DNA of 12,339 nucleotides from Butyrivibrio sp. Its GTDB lineage: Bacteria > Bacillota_A > Clostridia > Lachnospirales > Lachnospiraceae. The stretch covers positions 1-12,339 of the forward strand of contig NZ_JAILQF010000293.1 in NCBI RefSeq assembly GCF_024699075.1, written 5' to 3'. A program made the translations under genes and the position numbers. Below, one piece after another: positions 1 to 6,065 of this stretch (position 1 is the stretch's first letter; the number at the start of each line of letters is the position of its first letter). Below the pieces are notes generated by a model that had not been told where the DNA came from, did not search any database, and worked only from the letters and a program-made list of their open reading frames with translations.

Positions 1-103
1 AGTATTAAGATGTATATACCTAAGGGCATTCCACAAAGTCTTAAAAGAAGGCGTCGCTTATAGCGTAATGGGTTCTTATCATCAAGGGTCATCTTACTTA
101 TGA
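1..103 (+). pseudogene. GH3 beta-glycosidase fragment (direct copy, broken)
   Basis: Bases 1-73 match 2328-2400 of the intact GH3 gene downstream with four differences, in the same orientation and reading frame (residues about 179-202 of the intact protein). Two of the four changes alter the protein: Arg to Cys, and Gly to Val in the conserved GGAYSVMGAY stretch, so the copy looks relaxed. Homology stops at 73/74. From there the sequence becomes the reverse complement of the GH3 5' end, and the frame runs into TGA at 101-103. The fragment continues beyond the left edge, so how much of a second GH3 copy exists upstream cannot be seen. Read as a remnant of a duplicated GH3 gene rather than a working enzyme. 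Confidence 0.8.
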
Positions 104-137
104 CAGAACGTATTTCCTCTTTAAAATCTTCTTTCAT
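1..137 (-). pseudogene. Chimeric ORF: GH3 first 21 codons joined to antisense GH3
   Basis: On the minus strand an ATG at 137 keeps the ribosome binding site of the intact GH3 gene (AGAGGGG). It encodes its first 21 residues, MKEDFKEEIRSVISKMTLDD plus K, with only two synonymous changes against 1795-1858. At 74/73 it fuses to the antisense of GH3 codons 202-179 and stays open to the window edge. It lies downstream of greA on the same strand, mirroring the greA-array-GH3 order of the right arm. The product would be a short GH3 N-terminus with an unrelated tail. It is most simply a by-product of the rearrangement. Whether it ends soon after the edge is unknown. Confidence 0.6.
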
Positions 138-783
138 TAAAATCCCCTCTATATCCTTATATTTATAGTTGCAGAGTTTAAGGTCCCTTCTTTTTTATTA
201 AAAGATCTTTATTCTAAAAGTCTCTTATCCTTAAAGTCTCTTAGCCTTAAAGTCTTTTATCCTTAAAGTCTCTTAGCCTTAAAGTCTCTTAGCTAAAATT
301 TCTTAGCTTTAAAGATTCTTAATTTAAAAGTCCCTTAATTTAAAAGTCCCTAAGCTTATCGTCCTCTGTAAGATCAGTATTCTCAATCTTTCTGATCACA
401 ACATCATAGTTATATTCCTTACTTATAACTATATTGACGCGGTCCCCAACCTTATGACCCATAAGTGCCTTTCCAAGAGGAGACTCTACGCTTATAGTTC
501 CCTTTAAAGAATCTGCTCTCATGGTGGTAACTATCTTATACACTTCTTCAACATCATCTTCCTCAACATAGACAGTTACAGTTTTATTGATTCCAACCTG
601 GTCTTCACTTGAATCATCATCTATTATCTTGGCAGTCTTGATCATTCTCTCAAGGAAGCGAATGCGACTTTCATTCTGATTCTTAGCCTTTTGGGCAGCA
701 TAATACTCAAAGTTTTCAGACAGATCACCCTGAGCCCTTGCCTCTTTGACATCCTCAAGAAGCTCTTTCCTTATATTGATCTT
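74..783. repeat. Left arm of large inverted duplication
   Basis: This segment is the reverse complement of 1133-1858. It carries greA codons 21-167, the 16-bp tandem array and the first 64 bases of the GH3 gene. The greA part (340-783 against 1133-1576) aligns without gaps and with 18 differences in 444 bases. The array has one 16-bp unit fewer than the right arm, which accounts for the 710 versus 726 bp lengths. Homology ends sharply at 73/74, where direct-orientation GH3 sequence begins, and at 783/784, inside greA. Confidence 0.95.
177..352. repeat. 16-bp tandem array downstream of greA (left copy)
   Basis: Read on the minus strand, an AT-rich unit of about 16 bp (consensus roughly aagagactttaaggat) repeats from the last codons of greA to near the GH3-type ribosome binding site. 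Five well-conserved central units are present, against six in the right arm. The left copy also has more ggct-type variants where the right has ggat or gaat. The unit starting at the greA stop codon encodes the final RDF-stop. There are no unique spacers and no dyad symmetry typical of CRISPR or a terminator. Confidence 0.85.
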
Positions 784-843
784 GCGGTTATCAATTTCAG
801 CCTGCATATCTTCTATGTCTTTTTTGGTAAGTTCGTTGTGCAT
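340..843 (-). CDS. greA: GreA/GreB-family transcription elongation factor
   Basis: 167-residue protein of the usual GreA size (about 160). Gre factors bind the RNA polymerase secondary channel and stimulate cleavage of backtracked transcripts. Residues 1-78 form the charged coiled coil. The tip motif GDLSENFEYYAA (39-50) holds the two acidic residues, Asp40 and Glu43, that correspond to E. coli Asp41/Glu44. Residues 85-155 are the FKBP-like C-terminal domain with SPLGKALMGHKVGD. The start at 843 is chosen because GAGGTGG lies 5-11 bases upstream. The longer 192-residue reading from 918 would begin almost at the predicted transcription start and has no ribosome binding site. Codons 21-167 lie in the inverted duplication; only codons 1-20 are unique. 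It may be a second Gre paralogue rather than the housekeeping one, which cannot be decided from this window. Confidence 0.93.
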   Translation of the reverse strand: MHNELTKKDIEDMQAEIDNRKINIRKELLEDVKEARAQGDLSENFEYYAAQKAKNQNESRIRFLERMIKTAKIIDDDSSEDQVGINKTVTVYVEEDDVEEVYKIVTTMRADSLKGTISVESPLGKALMGHKVGDRVNIVISKEYNYDVVIRKIENTDLTEDDKLRDF

Positions 844-876
844 AGATCCACCTCGCTTATTCTTACTGTCACTTTT

Positions 877-898
877 AAGGCATGACAGAAAATGCCTT
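877..898 (-). other. Hairpin in greA leader
   Basis: A perfect 7-bp inverted repeat, AAGGCAT / ATGCCTT, with an 8-base loop. It lies in the roughly 70-base untranslated leader between the greA promoter and its start codon. There is no U-tract, so it is not an obvious terminator. The role is unknown. Confidence 0.45.
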
Positions 899-921
899 TT
901 AACACTGTAAACCCACATTTA

Positions 922-950
922 ATTTTATGATAAGAAAATTGCCTTTTCAA
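922..950 (-). promoter_or_regulatory. Sigma-A-type promoter for greA
   Basis: On the minus strand, TTGAAA (945-950), a 17-bp spacer and TAAAAT (922-927). This is close to consensus and places the transcription start near 915, about 70 bases before the greA ATG. It lies inside the 349-bp spacer between the inverted arms and would move with the greA start if the spacer inverted. Confidence 0.75.
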
Positions 951-1021
951 CAGGATAAAAAACACTTTATTAGCTGAAAAACTAAAGATATTTAAAGAAA
1001 TTCCATTTACTTTTTACTTTC

Positions 1022-1050
1022 TTGACGTTTCTTCAATATATCGATATTAT
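1022..1050 (+). promoter_or_regulatory. Sigma-A-type promoter facing truncated greA and GH3
   Basis: TTGACG (1022-1027), a 17-bp spacer and TATTAT (1045-1050). The predicted start is near 1057. No obvious terminator lies between it and the GH3 gene, so it is the best visible candidate for driving the GH3-GH31-GH29 operon in the present arrangement, through a 5' region of about 700 bases that includes the truncated greA. Confidence 0.65.
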
Positions 1051-1075
1051 ATTAAGAAGTAAAAGGGAGTAGCTT

Positions 1076-1102
1076 ATCTATATGCAGGCAAGGCATATAG
1101 AT
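1076..1102 (+). other. Hairpin near the right-arm junction
   Basis: A perfect 10-bp inverted repeat, ATCTATATGC / GCATATAGAT, with a 7-base loop, 31 bases before the right-arm junction at 1133. It overlaps the ATG at 1082. Folding in RNA would therefore hide that start codon, though not the AAGGGAG just upstream (1063-1069). Confidence 0.6.
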
Positions 1103-1126
1103 TTCCGGGATTCGTCAGCACAATGA
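1082..1126 (+). CDS. 14-codon ORF in frame with the truncated greA
   Basis: The ATG at 1082 follows AAAGGGAG by about 12 bases and encodes MQARHIDFRDSSAQ, then TGA at 1124-1126. The same frame continues directly, as Pro-Pro and then greA codon 21 onward, with no further stop until the greA end at 1576. The ORF sits behind a good promoter. It could be a leader peptide, the stub of a lost gene, or decayed greA N-terminal sequence: ATATGCAGGC here also occurs at greA codons 12-15, reading MQA. Translation is not demonstrated. No homologue is recognised. Confidence 0.3.
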   Translation: MQARHIDFRDSSAQ

Positions 1127-1132
1127 CCGCCA

Positions 1133-1576
1133 AAGATCAATATAAGGAAAGAGCTTCTTGAGGATGTCAAAGAGGCAAGGGCTCAGGGTGATCTGTCTGA
1201 AAACTTTGAGTATTATGCTGCCAAAAAGGCTAAGAATCAGAATGAAAGCCGTATTCGCTTCCTTGAGAGAATGATCAAGACTGCCAAGATAATAGATGAT
1301 GATTCAAGCGAAGACCAGGTTGGCATCAATAAAACAGTAACTGTCTATGTTGAGGAAGATGATGTTGAAGAAGTGTATAAGATAGTTACCACTATGAGAG
1401 CTGATTCTTTAAAGGGAACTATAAGCGTGGAGTCTCCTCTTGGAAAGGCACTTATGGGTCACAAGGTAGGAGATCGTGTCAATATAGTTATAAGTAAGGA
1501 ATATAACTATGATGTTGTTATCAGAAAGATCGAGAATACTGATCTTACAGAGGACGATAAGTTAAGGGACTTTTAA
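1133..1576 (+). pseudogene. 5'-truncated greA copy (codons 21-167)
   Basis: An inverted second copy of greA lacking its first 20 codons, start codon and ribosome binding site. It is uninterrupted from codon 21 to the stop and keeps the Asp40/Glu43 tip motif and the whole C-terminal domain. Against the left copy, 17 of 18 base differences are silent; the only replacement is Gln51 to Lys. The first internal ATG (1271, Met67) has no good ribosome binding site and would give only the C-terminal domain (101 aa). As it stands it is not an expressible GreA. It would become complete if the spacer were inverted by recombination between the arms. That conservation is unusual for a dead fragment. Confidence 0.85.
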
Positions 1577-1755
1577 ATTAAGGGACTTTTAAATTAAGAA
1601 TCTTTAAAGCTAAGTAATTTTAGCTAAGAGACTTTAAGAATAAAAGACTTTAAGAATAAGAGACTTTAAGGATAAAAGACTTTAAGGATAAGAGACTTTA
1701 AGGATAAAAGACTTTTAGAATAAAGATCTTTTAATAAAAAATAAGGGACCTTAAA
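1564..1755 (+). repeat. 16-bp tandem array between greA copy and GH3 (right copy)
   Basis: About eleven to twelve consecutive units of 16 bp (one of 14 bp). They begin at 1564 with the last greA codons (aagggacttttaaatt, repeated exactly at 1580) and grade into aagagactttaagaat / aaaagactttaaggat variants (1626-1721). The final units fade before the GH3 ribosome binding site. Adjacent units share the same variants, as expected from slippage or unequal exchange. Most units carry TAA, and 16 is not a multiple of three, so all frames are closed. The array fills the gap of about 220 bp between greA and GH3; no terminator is seen in it. Confidence 0.85.
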
Positions 1756-1794
1756 CCCTGCAACTATAAATATATGGATCTAGAGGGGATTTTA

Positions 1795-3960
1795 ATGAAA
1801 GAAGATTTTAAAGAGGAAATACGTTCTGTCATCAGTAAGATGACTCTTGATGATAAGATTGCCATGATTCACGGCGCTCATCTTTTTCAAAATGGTAGTG
1901 TAGAAAGGCTGTCAATACCGGCACTTACCATGTCTGACGGGCCTATGGGAGTCAGAGCTGAGTTTGAGCCTGACCACTGGATGCCCATGCAGCACTCAAG
2001 CGATCAGGTAACATATCTTCCGTGCAATTCTGCACTTGCTTCTACCTGGAACAGAAGTCTTTCCAAAGATATGGGAAGCGTTTTAGGAGAAGAGAACAGA
2101 GGAAGAGGCAAGGATATAAGTCTTGCTCCAGGAATCAATATAAAGAGAACTCCCCTTTGCGGAAGGAATTTTGAATATTTTAGTGAGGATCCTTATATTA
2201 CAGGTGAGCTTGCTTCTGAGTTTGTCAAAGGACTTCAGGAATGGGACGTTGCTGCCTGCGTCAAGCATTTTGCTCTTAACAATCAGGAAACTCAGCGACT
2301 TGAAGTTAATGCCGAGGTTGATGAGGAAGTATTAAGACGTATATACCTCAGGGCATTCCACAAGGTCTTAAAAGAAGGCGGCGCTTATAGCGTAATGGGT
2401 GCCTATAACAAATATAAAGATGATTACTGTAATGAAAATCCCTTCCTACTTACTCAGATCCTTCGTGATGAGTGGAAGTGGGATGGCACAGTAATATCAG
2501 ACTGGGGCGGCGTACATAATACAGACAAGGCAGCAGTATCAGATCTTGACCTGGAGATGTCTGTCAAAGACAATTTTGATGAATATGTAATGGCCAATCC
2601 GCTTAAACAGAAGATAGAAAGCGGAGAAATAGATGAAGCTTATATTGATAAAAAAGTCTATCATCTGCTTCTTCTTATGTACCGTCTTAAAATGCTTGGG
2701 GGCTTTGTTCGTAAGTGCGGAAGCTACAATACTCCTATGCATAGACAGGTAGCTCTTGATGTGGCAAGAGAAAGCGTGATCCTTCTTAAGAATGATAACA
2801 ATATTCTTCCTCTTAAGAGAGACAAGCTCAAAAAGGTTCTTGTCATTGGAGAAAATGGAGACCGCATTCATTCAAATGCGGGCGGTTCAGCTGAGATCAA
2901 AGCCCTTTATGAGATAACTCCTCTTATGGGACTTAGAAGCCACATTGGTGGTAACTGCAAGGTTGACTATGCAGAGGGCTATACATCAAGGTTTAAGGCA
3001 GATGAGCCTTCAGCTTTTGATGAGGGCGGAACAAACTGGGAAAGACTTGATGCTATACGTAAGGCAGCAGAAGCCAACTGGCAGGAAGCATCGCTTGAAA
3101 ACGGAGGCGGTAAGACCCAGTCTGTTATAAATGTTGATGAGAAATTGTCTGCTCTTCGTAAAAAGCTCAGAGATGAAGCTCTTTCGATGGCAAGTGATAC
3201 ATCATATGAAAAGGTAATATTTATAGGTGGTATCAATCACGATTTTGATTCTGAAGGTATCGACAGGATCAATATGGAGCTTCCATATGAGCAGAATGAG
3301 CTTATAGAAGAGCTTCTTAAGATAAGACCTGATCTTGTAGTTGTAATGGTAGCAGGAAGTCCTGTAAACATGACTCCATGGGCAGATAAGGTCAAGGCTC
3401 TTATCTGGACTTACTATAACGGAATTGAAGGCGGCAATGCTCTTGCAGATGTCATTCTTGGCAATGTCAATCCGTCAGGCAAGCTTGCAGAGACAATAGG
3501 ACATGACCTTAAAGATTATGGAAGTCACGTTCTTGCCAAATTCCCCGAGCCTGAAACAGCGCATTATACAGAAGGCTTCAAGGTGGGATACCGCTTTAAT
3601 GATACTGATAAGGTAGAGCCTCTTTTCCCATTCGGGTATGGACTGTCTTATACAAGCTTTGAATATAGAAGTCCCAAGATGTCGCTTGATTCAAATGGCA
3701 ATAAGGTTATTACCGTTTGTATACAAAATACAGGAAAAGTATCAGGTTCTGAAATCGTTCAGGTATATGCAAGAAGAAAAGGTGCTGAGGTATTCCAGGA
3801 GCTTGCGGGTTTTGAAAAGGTATACATCCGCGCCGGTGAAGAAAGAGAAGTTGAGATACAGATAGAACTTGACCATGAGACAGAGCTCTCAAAGTCATTT
3901 AATAAATCTGTAGAATATGCAATAGGATCATCATCTCGTGACATCAGGATGGTCATCTGA
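1795..3960 (+). CDS. GH3 family beta-glycosidase (beta-glucosidase-like), intracellular
   Basis: 721-residue multidomain GH3 enzyme; the family hydrolyses beta-linked terminal glucosyl or xylosyl units with retention. The N-terminal barrel has KHFALNNQET (157-166) and TVISDWGGVH, whose Asp236 is the expected nucleophile. The middle alpha/beta sandwich begins after ESVILLKNDNNILPL and contains SEGIDR, where Glu487 is a candidate acid/base. A fibronectin-III-like domain (about 637-690, SGSEIVQVYA) ends the protein. There is no signal peptide. ATG 1795 is preferred over ATG 1774: AGAGGGG lies about 7 bases upstream, and the duplicate at 137 keeps this ATG but has AAG in place of the 1774 one. 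Its first 64 bases belong to the inverted repeat. First gene of a probable operon with GH31 and GH29. Exact specificity (glucosidase, xylosidase or other) cannot be read from sequence. Confidence 0.93.
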   Translation: MKEDFKEEIRSVISKMTLDDKIAMIHGAHLFQNGSVERLSIPALTMSDGPMGVRAEFEPDHWMPMQHSSDQVTYLPCNSALASTWNRSLSKDMGSVLGEENRGRGKDISLAPGINIKRTPLCGRNFEYFSEDPYITGELASEFVKGLQEWDVAACVKHFALNNQETQRLEVNAEVDEEVLRRIYLRAFHKVLKEGGAYSVMGAYNKYKDDYCNENPFLLTQILRDEWKWDGTVISDWGGVHNTDKAAVSDLDLEMSVKDNFDEYVMANPLKQKIESGEIDEAYIDKKVYHLLLLMYRLKMLGGFVRKCGSYNTPMHRQVALDVARESVILLKNDNNILPLKRDKLKKVLVIGENGDRIHSNAGGSAEIKALYEITPLMGLRSHIGGNCKVDYAEGYTSRFKADEPSAFDEGGTNWERLDAIRKAAEANWQEASLENGGGKTQSVINVDEKLSALRKKLRDEALSMASDTSYEKVIFIGGINHDFDSEGIDRINMELPYEQNELIEELLKIRPDLVVVMVAGSPVNMTPWADKVKALIWTYYNGIEGGNALADVILGNVNPSGKLAETIGHDLKDYGSHVLAKFPEPETAHYTEGFKVGYRFNDTDKVEPLFPFGYGLSYTSFEYRSPKMSLDSNGNKVITVCIQNTGKVSGSEIVQVYARRKGAEVFQELAGFEKVYIRAGEEREVEIQIELDHETELSKSFNKSVEYAIGSSSRDIRMVI

Positions 3961-3965
3961 TCATA
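3949..3965 (+). repeat. 17-bp direct repeat at GH3 3' end (copy 1)
   Basis: ATGGTCATCTGATCATA spans the last codons and stop of the GH3 gene (Met-Val-Ile-stop). It recurs exactly at 11589-11605, after the GH88 gene. A shorter 11-base match, ATCTGATCATA, occurs near 11640. Confidence 0.7.
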
Positions 3966-4039
3966 AGAAGATATTATAAAAGCAGTATTTAATGGTCAGG
4001 TACTGATTAAAACAATATATAAACATAACAGGTAACATT

Positions 4040-4051
4040 AAACATATGTTT
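4040..4051. promoter_or_regulatory. Palindrome upstream of GH31 ribosome binding site
   Basis: AAACATATGTTT is a perfect 12-bp palindrome just before the AAAAGGAGG (4053-4061) of the GH31 gene, in the 106-bp gap after GH3. It could be an operator or chance in AT-rich DNA. No terminator and no convincing promoter are seen in this gap, so GH3 and GH31 are probably cotranscribed. Confidence 0.3.
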
Positions 4052-4066
4052 TAAAAGGAGGACAAG

Positions 4067-6052
4067 ATGTACTTTATACAAGATGGAAATATACTTATTG
4101 GCAAAAAAGAAGGGGAGACCTTAAGAATAGAGCCTTGGGGCAAGAATGCACTTCGTGTTCGTTCAACAATGTATCCTGAATTTACAGGCAATGACTGGGG
4201 ACTTGAAGAGGAAGTAGATCATGGCACAGCACAGATAGAAAAGGCTGATGATCACGCTAAGATCACTAACGGCAATATATCAGCTCATATCAATAACTCT
4301 GGTGTTATCACATTTTATAAAAACGGTGAGCAGATCCTTAAAGAGTACTATCACAACTATGATCCTTCAGTAACTAAGGAAAGCATCTGCCTTAAGCTTG
4401 TTGCAAGAAACTTTAAGCCGATAGTAGGTGGAGATTACAGACTTACAATGCGCTTTGAGCCCAATGATGATGAGAAGATCTTTGGTATGGGCTGCTATCA
4501 GCAAAAGTACATGGATCTTAAAGGCTGCGTACTTGAACTTGCACAGCGTAATTCACAGACATCAATTCCTTTTGCTCTTTCAAATAAGGGCTTTGGTTTC
4601 TTATGGAATAACCCGGCAGTTGGTAAAGCTTCTTTTGGTAAGAACTATACTGAATTTGAAGCTTATGCAACCAAGGAACTTGACTACTGGATAGTAGCTG
4701 AGGATACTCCTGAAGATATTATCGAAAGATATACAGAGGTTACAGGAAGAGCTCCTATTATCAGAAATGATGTATTTGGTCTCTGGCAGTCAAGACTTCG
4801 TTACAGAACACAGGAAGAAGTGCTTGCTGTATCCAGAAAGTACAAGGAGCTTGGTATAAAGCTTGATGTAATAGTAATCGACTTCTTCCACTGGACAAGA
4901 CAGGGTGACTGGCAGTTTGACCCTGAGTACTGGCCGGATCCAAAGGCTATGATAGATGAGCTTCACGAAGGCGGAACCAAGGTTATCGTATCAGTATGGC
5001 CTTCTGTTGATAAGAAGTCCATCCACTTCTATGAGATGTGGGACAAGGGATATCTTATCCGCACAGAGCATGGCTCTAATCAGACCTATGATTATCAGGG
5101 AGACTGCGTTGAGATCGACTGCACTAACCCCGAAGCACGCCAGTATATCTGGGATGTCTGCAAGAAGAACTATTATGACTACGGCATTGATATGTTCTGG
5201 CTTGATAATGCAGAACCTGATTTTGGTGTATATGATTTTGAAAATTACCGTTACCGCATGGGAACAGCTCTTTCCTGCAGCAATATCTATCCAAAGCTTT
5301 ATGCAAAGGCATTTTTCGATGGACAGAAGGCTGATGGCAACGACAAGATCTTTTCACTGATAAGATGCGGATGGGTAGGATCCCAGAAGTATGGAACACT
5401 TTTATGGAATGGTGATATCCAGTCATCATGGGAAGCTCTTGAGTCTGCAGTTGGACAGGGTCTTAACATGGGTATTGCAGGTATTCCATGGTGGAATACA
5501 GACGTTGCAGGATTCATGTATGGTGATATGACAACAGATTACTACAAGGAGCTTGCAAAGAGATGGTTTGAATTTGCTATATTCACTCCTATCCTTCGTC
5601 TCCACGGCGACCGCGAACCTATGAATATACCTGCGCTTGATACAACCAAGGATTATGGCGGCGGATACCTTCACACAGGTGCTCCTACAGAGATGTGGGC
5701 TTGCGGAGAAGAAGTTTTTAATGTTATGAAAAAAAATCTCGAGCTTCGTGAAAAGCTTGCGCCTTATATTGATGAACTCAATAAGGAAGCTCATGAAACA
5801 GGACTTCCGCTTATGCGTGCTATGTTCCTTGAGTTCCCTGAAGATGAAAAGTGCTGGGAGCTTGATGACCAGTATATGTTCGGAAGCAAATACCTTGTAG
5901 CTCCTGTAGTTAAGGCGGGCGTTTGCGAAAGAAACGTATATCTTCCGGAAGGAAAGTGGGAAGATATAAGAGATGGCAAAGTATATGACGGCGGATGCAC
6001 AGTAATGGCAGCAGCACCTATAGACAGTATTCCGGTATTTAAGAGAGCATGA
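4067..6052 (+). CDS. GH31 family alpha-glycosidase (alpha-xylosidase/alpha-glucosidase-like)
   Basis: 661 residues; GH31 enzymes release alpha-linked xylosyl, glucosyl or related units with retention. An N-terminal beta-sandwich (about 1-220) precedes the catalytic barrel. Barrel strand LDVIVIDFFHW starts at 266. The nucleophile motif DMFWLDNAEPDFG gives Asp380, and WNGDIQSSW gives Asp450 as likely acid/base, followed by GLNMGIAGIPWWNTDVAGF. RLHGDREP follows near the barrel end, then C-terminal beta domains. There is no signal peptide, so it is cytoplasmic. A very strong AAAAGGAGG precedes the ATG, and the stop is 13 bp from the GH29 start. With fucosidase and GH3 neighbours an alpha-xylosidase acting on xyloglucan oligosaccharides is attractive, but alpha-glucosidase or alpha-galactosidase-type activities also occur in GH31. 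Confidence 0.92.
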   Translation: MYFIQDGNILIGKKEGETLRIEPWGKNALRVRSTMYPEFTGNDWGLEEEVDHGTAQIEKADDHAKITNGNISAHINNSGVITFYKNGEQILKEYYHNYDPSVTKESICLKLVARNFKPIVGGDYRLTMRFEPNDDEKIFGMGCYQQKYMDLKGCVLELAQRNSQTSIPFALSNKGFGFLWNNPAVGKASFGKNYTEFEAYATKELDYWIVAEDTPEDIIERYTEVTGRAPIIRNDVFGLWQSRLRYRTQEEVLAVSRKYKELGIKLDVIVIDFFHWTRQGDWQFDPEYWPDPKAMIDELHEGGTKVIVSVWPSVDKKSIHFYEMWDKGYLIRTEHGSNQTYDYQGDCVEIDCTNPEARQYIWDVCKKNYYDYGIDMFWLDNAEPDFGVYDFENYRYRMGTALSCSNIYPKLYAKAFFDGQKADGNDKIFSLIRCGWVGSQKYGTLLWNGDIQSSWEALESAVGQGLNMGIAGIPWWNTDVAGFMYGDMTTDYYKELAKRWFEFAIFTPILRLHGDREPMNIPALDTTKDYGGGYLHTGAPTEMWACGEEVFNVMKKNLELREKLAPYIDELNKEAHETGLPLMRAMFLEFPEDEKCWELDDQYMFGSKYLVAPVVKAGVCERNVYLPEGKWEDIRDGKVYDGGCTVMAAAPIDSIPVFKRA

Positions 6053-6065
6053 CCAGGGAGGCATC

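Larger units (their letters stand above)
784..1132. other. Unique spacer between inverted greA arms
   Basis: The only part of the duplication not present twice. It carries greA codons 1-20 (784-843), the greA leader and minus-strand promoter, a plus-strand promoter (1022-1050), a 10-bp hairpin (1076-1102) and a 14-codon ORF (1082-1126). The remainder (951-1021) is AT-rich with nothing recognised. The two promoters point outward in opposite directions, so both arms are transcribed from this segment. Confidence 0.8.
1133..1858. repeat. Right arm of large inverted duplication
   Basis: Reverse complement of 74-783: greA codons 21-167, the tandem array with one extra 16-bp unit, and the first 64 bases of the intact GH3 gene. 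Because this arm continues into a complete GH3-GH31-GH29 operon, it probably keeps the ancestral 3' side of the locus, while the left arm is the truncated duplicate. Confidence 0.95.

Noticed and set aside
177..352. CRISPR array
   Set aside because: Units are contiguous 16-mers without unique spacers and are AT-rich gene-end derivatives.
844..918. Longer greA start at 918 (192 aa)
   Set aside because: The extra 25 residues fall in the leader, start almost at the predicted transcription start, have no ribosome binding site and do not match GreA N-termini. ATG 843 has GAGGTGG upstream.
784..1132. Serine or tyrosine recombinase invertase system
   Set aside because: No recombinase gene and no short site-specific inverted repeats were found. 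Any inversion would have to rely on homologous recombination between the long arms.
1774..1794. Upstream ATG of the GH3 gene
   Set aside because: No ribosome binding site at proper distance. The duplicated copy in the left arm has AAG at this codon while keeping the ATG equivalent to 1795.
74..1858. Inverted duplication as an amplification or assembly artefact
   Set aside because: Amplification chimeras would be identical, but the arms differ by about 4 percent in greA, mostly silently, and by one array unit. Merging of two strains by assembly is still possible and is listed as a refuting result.
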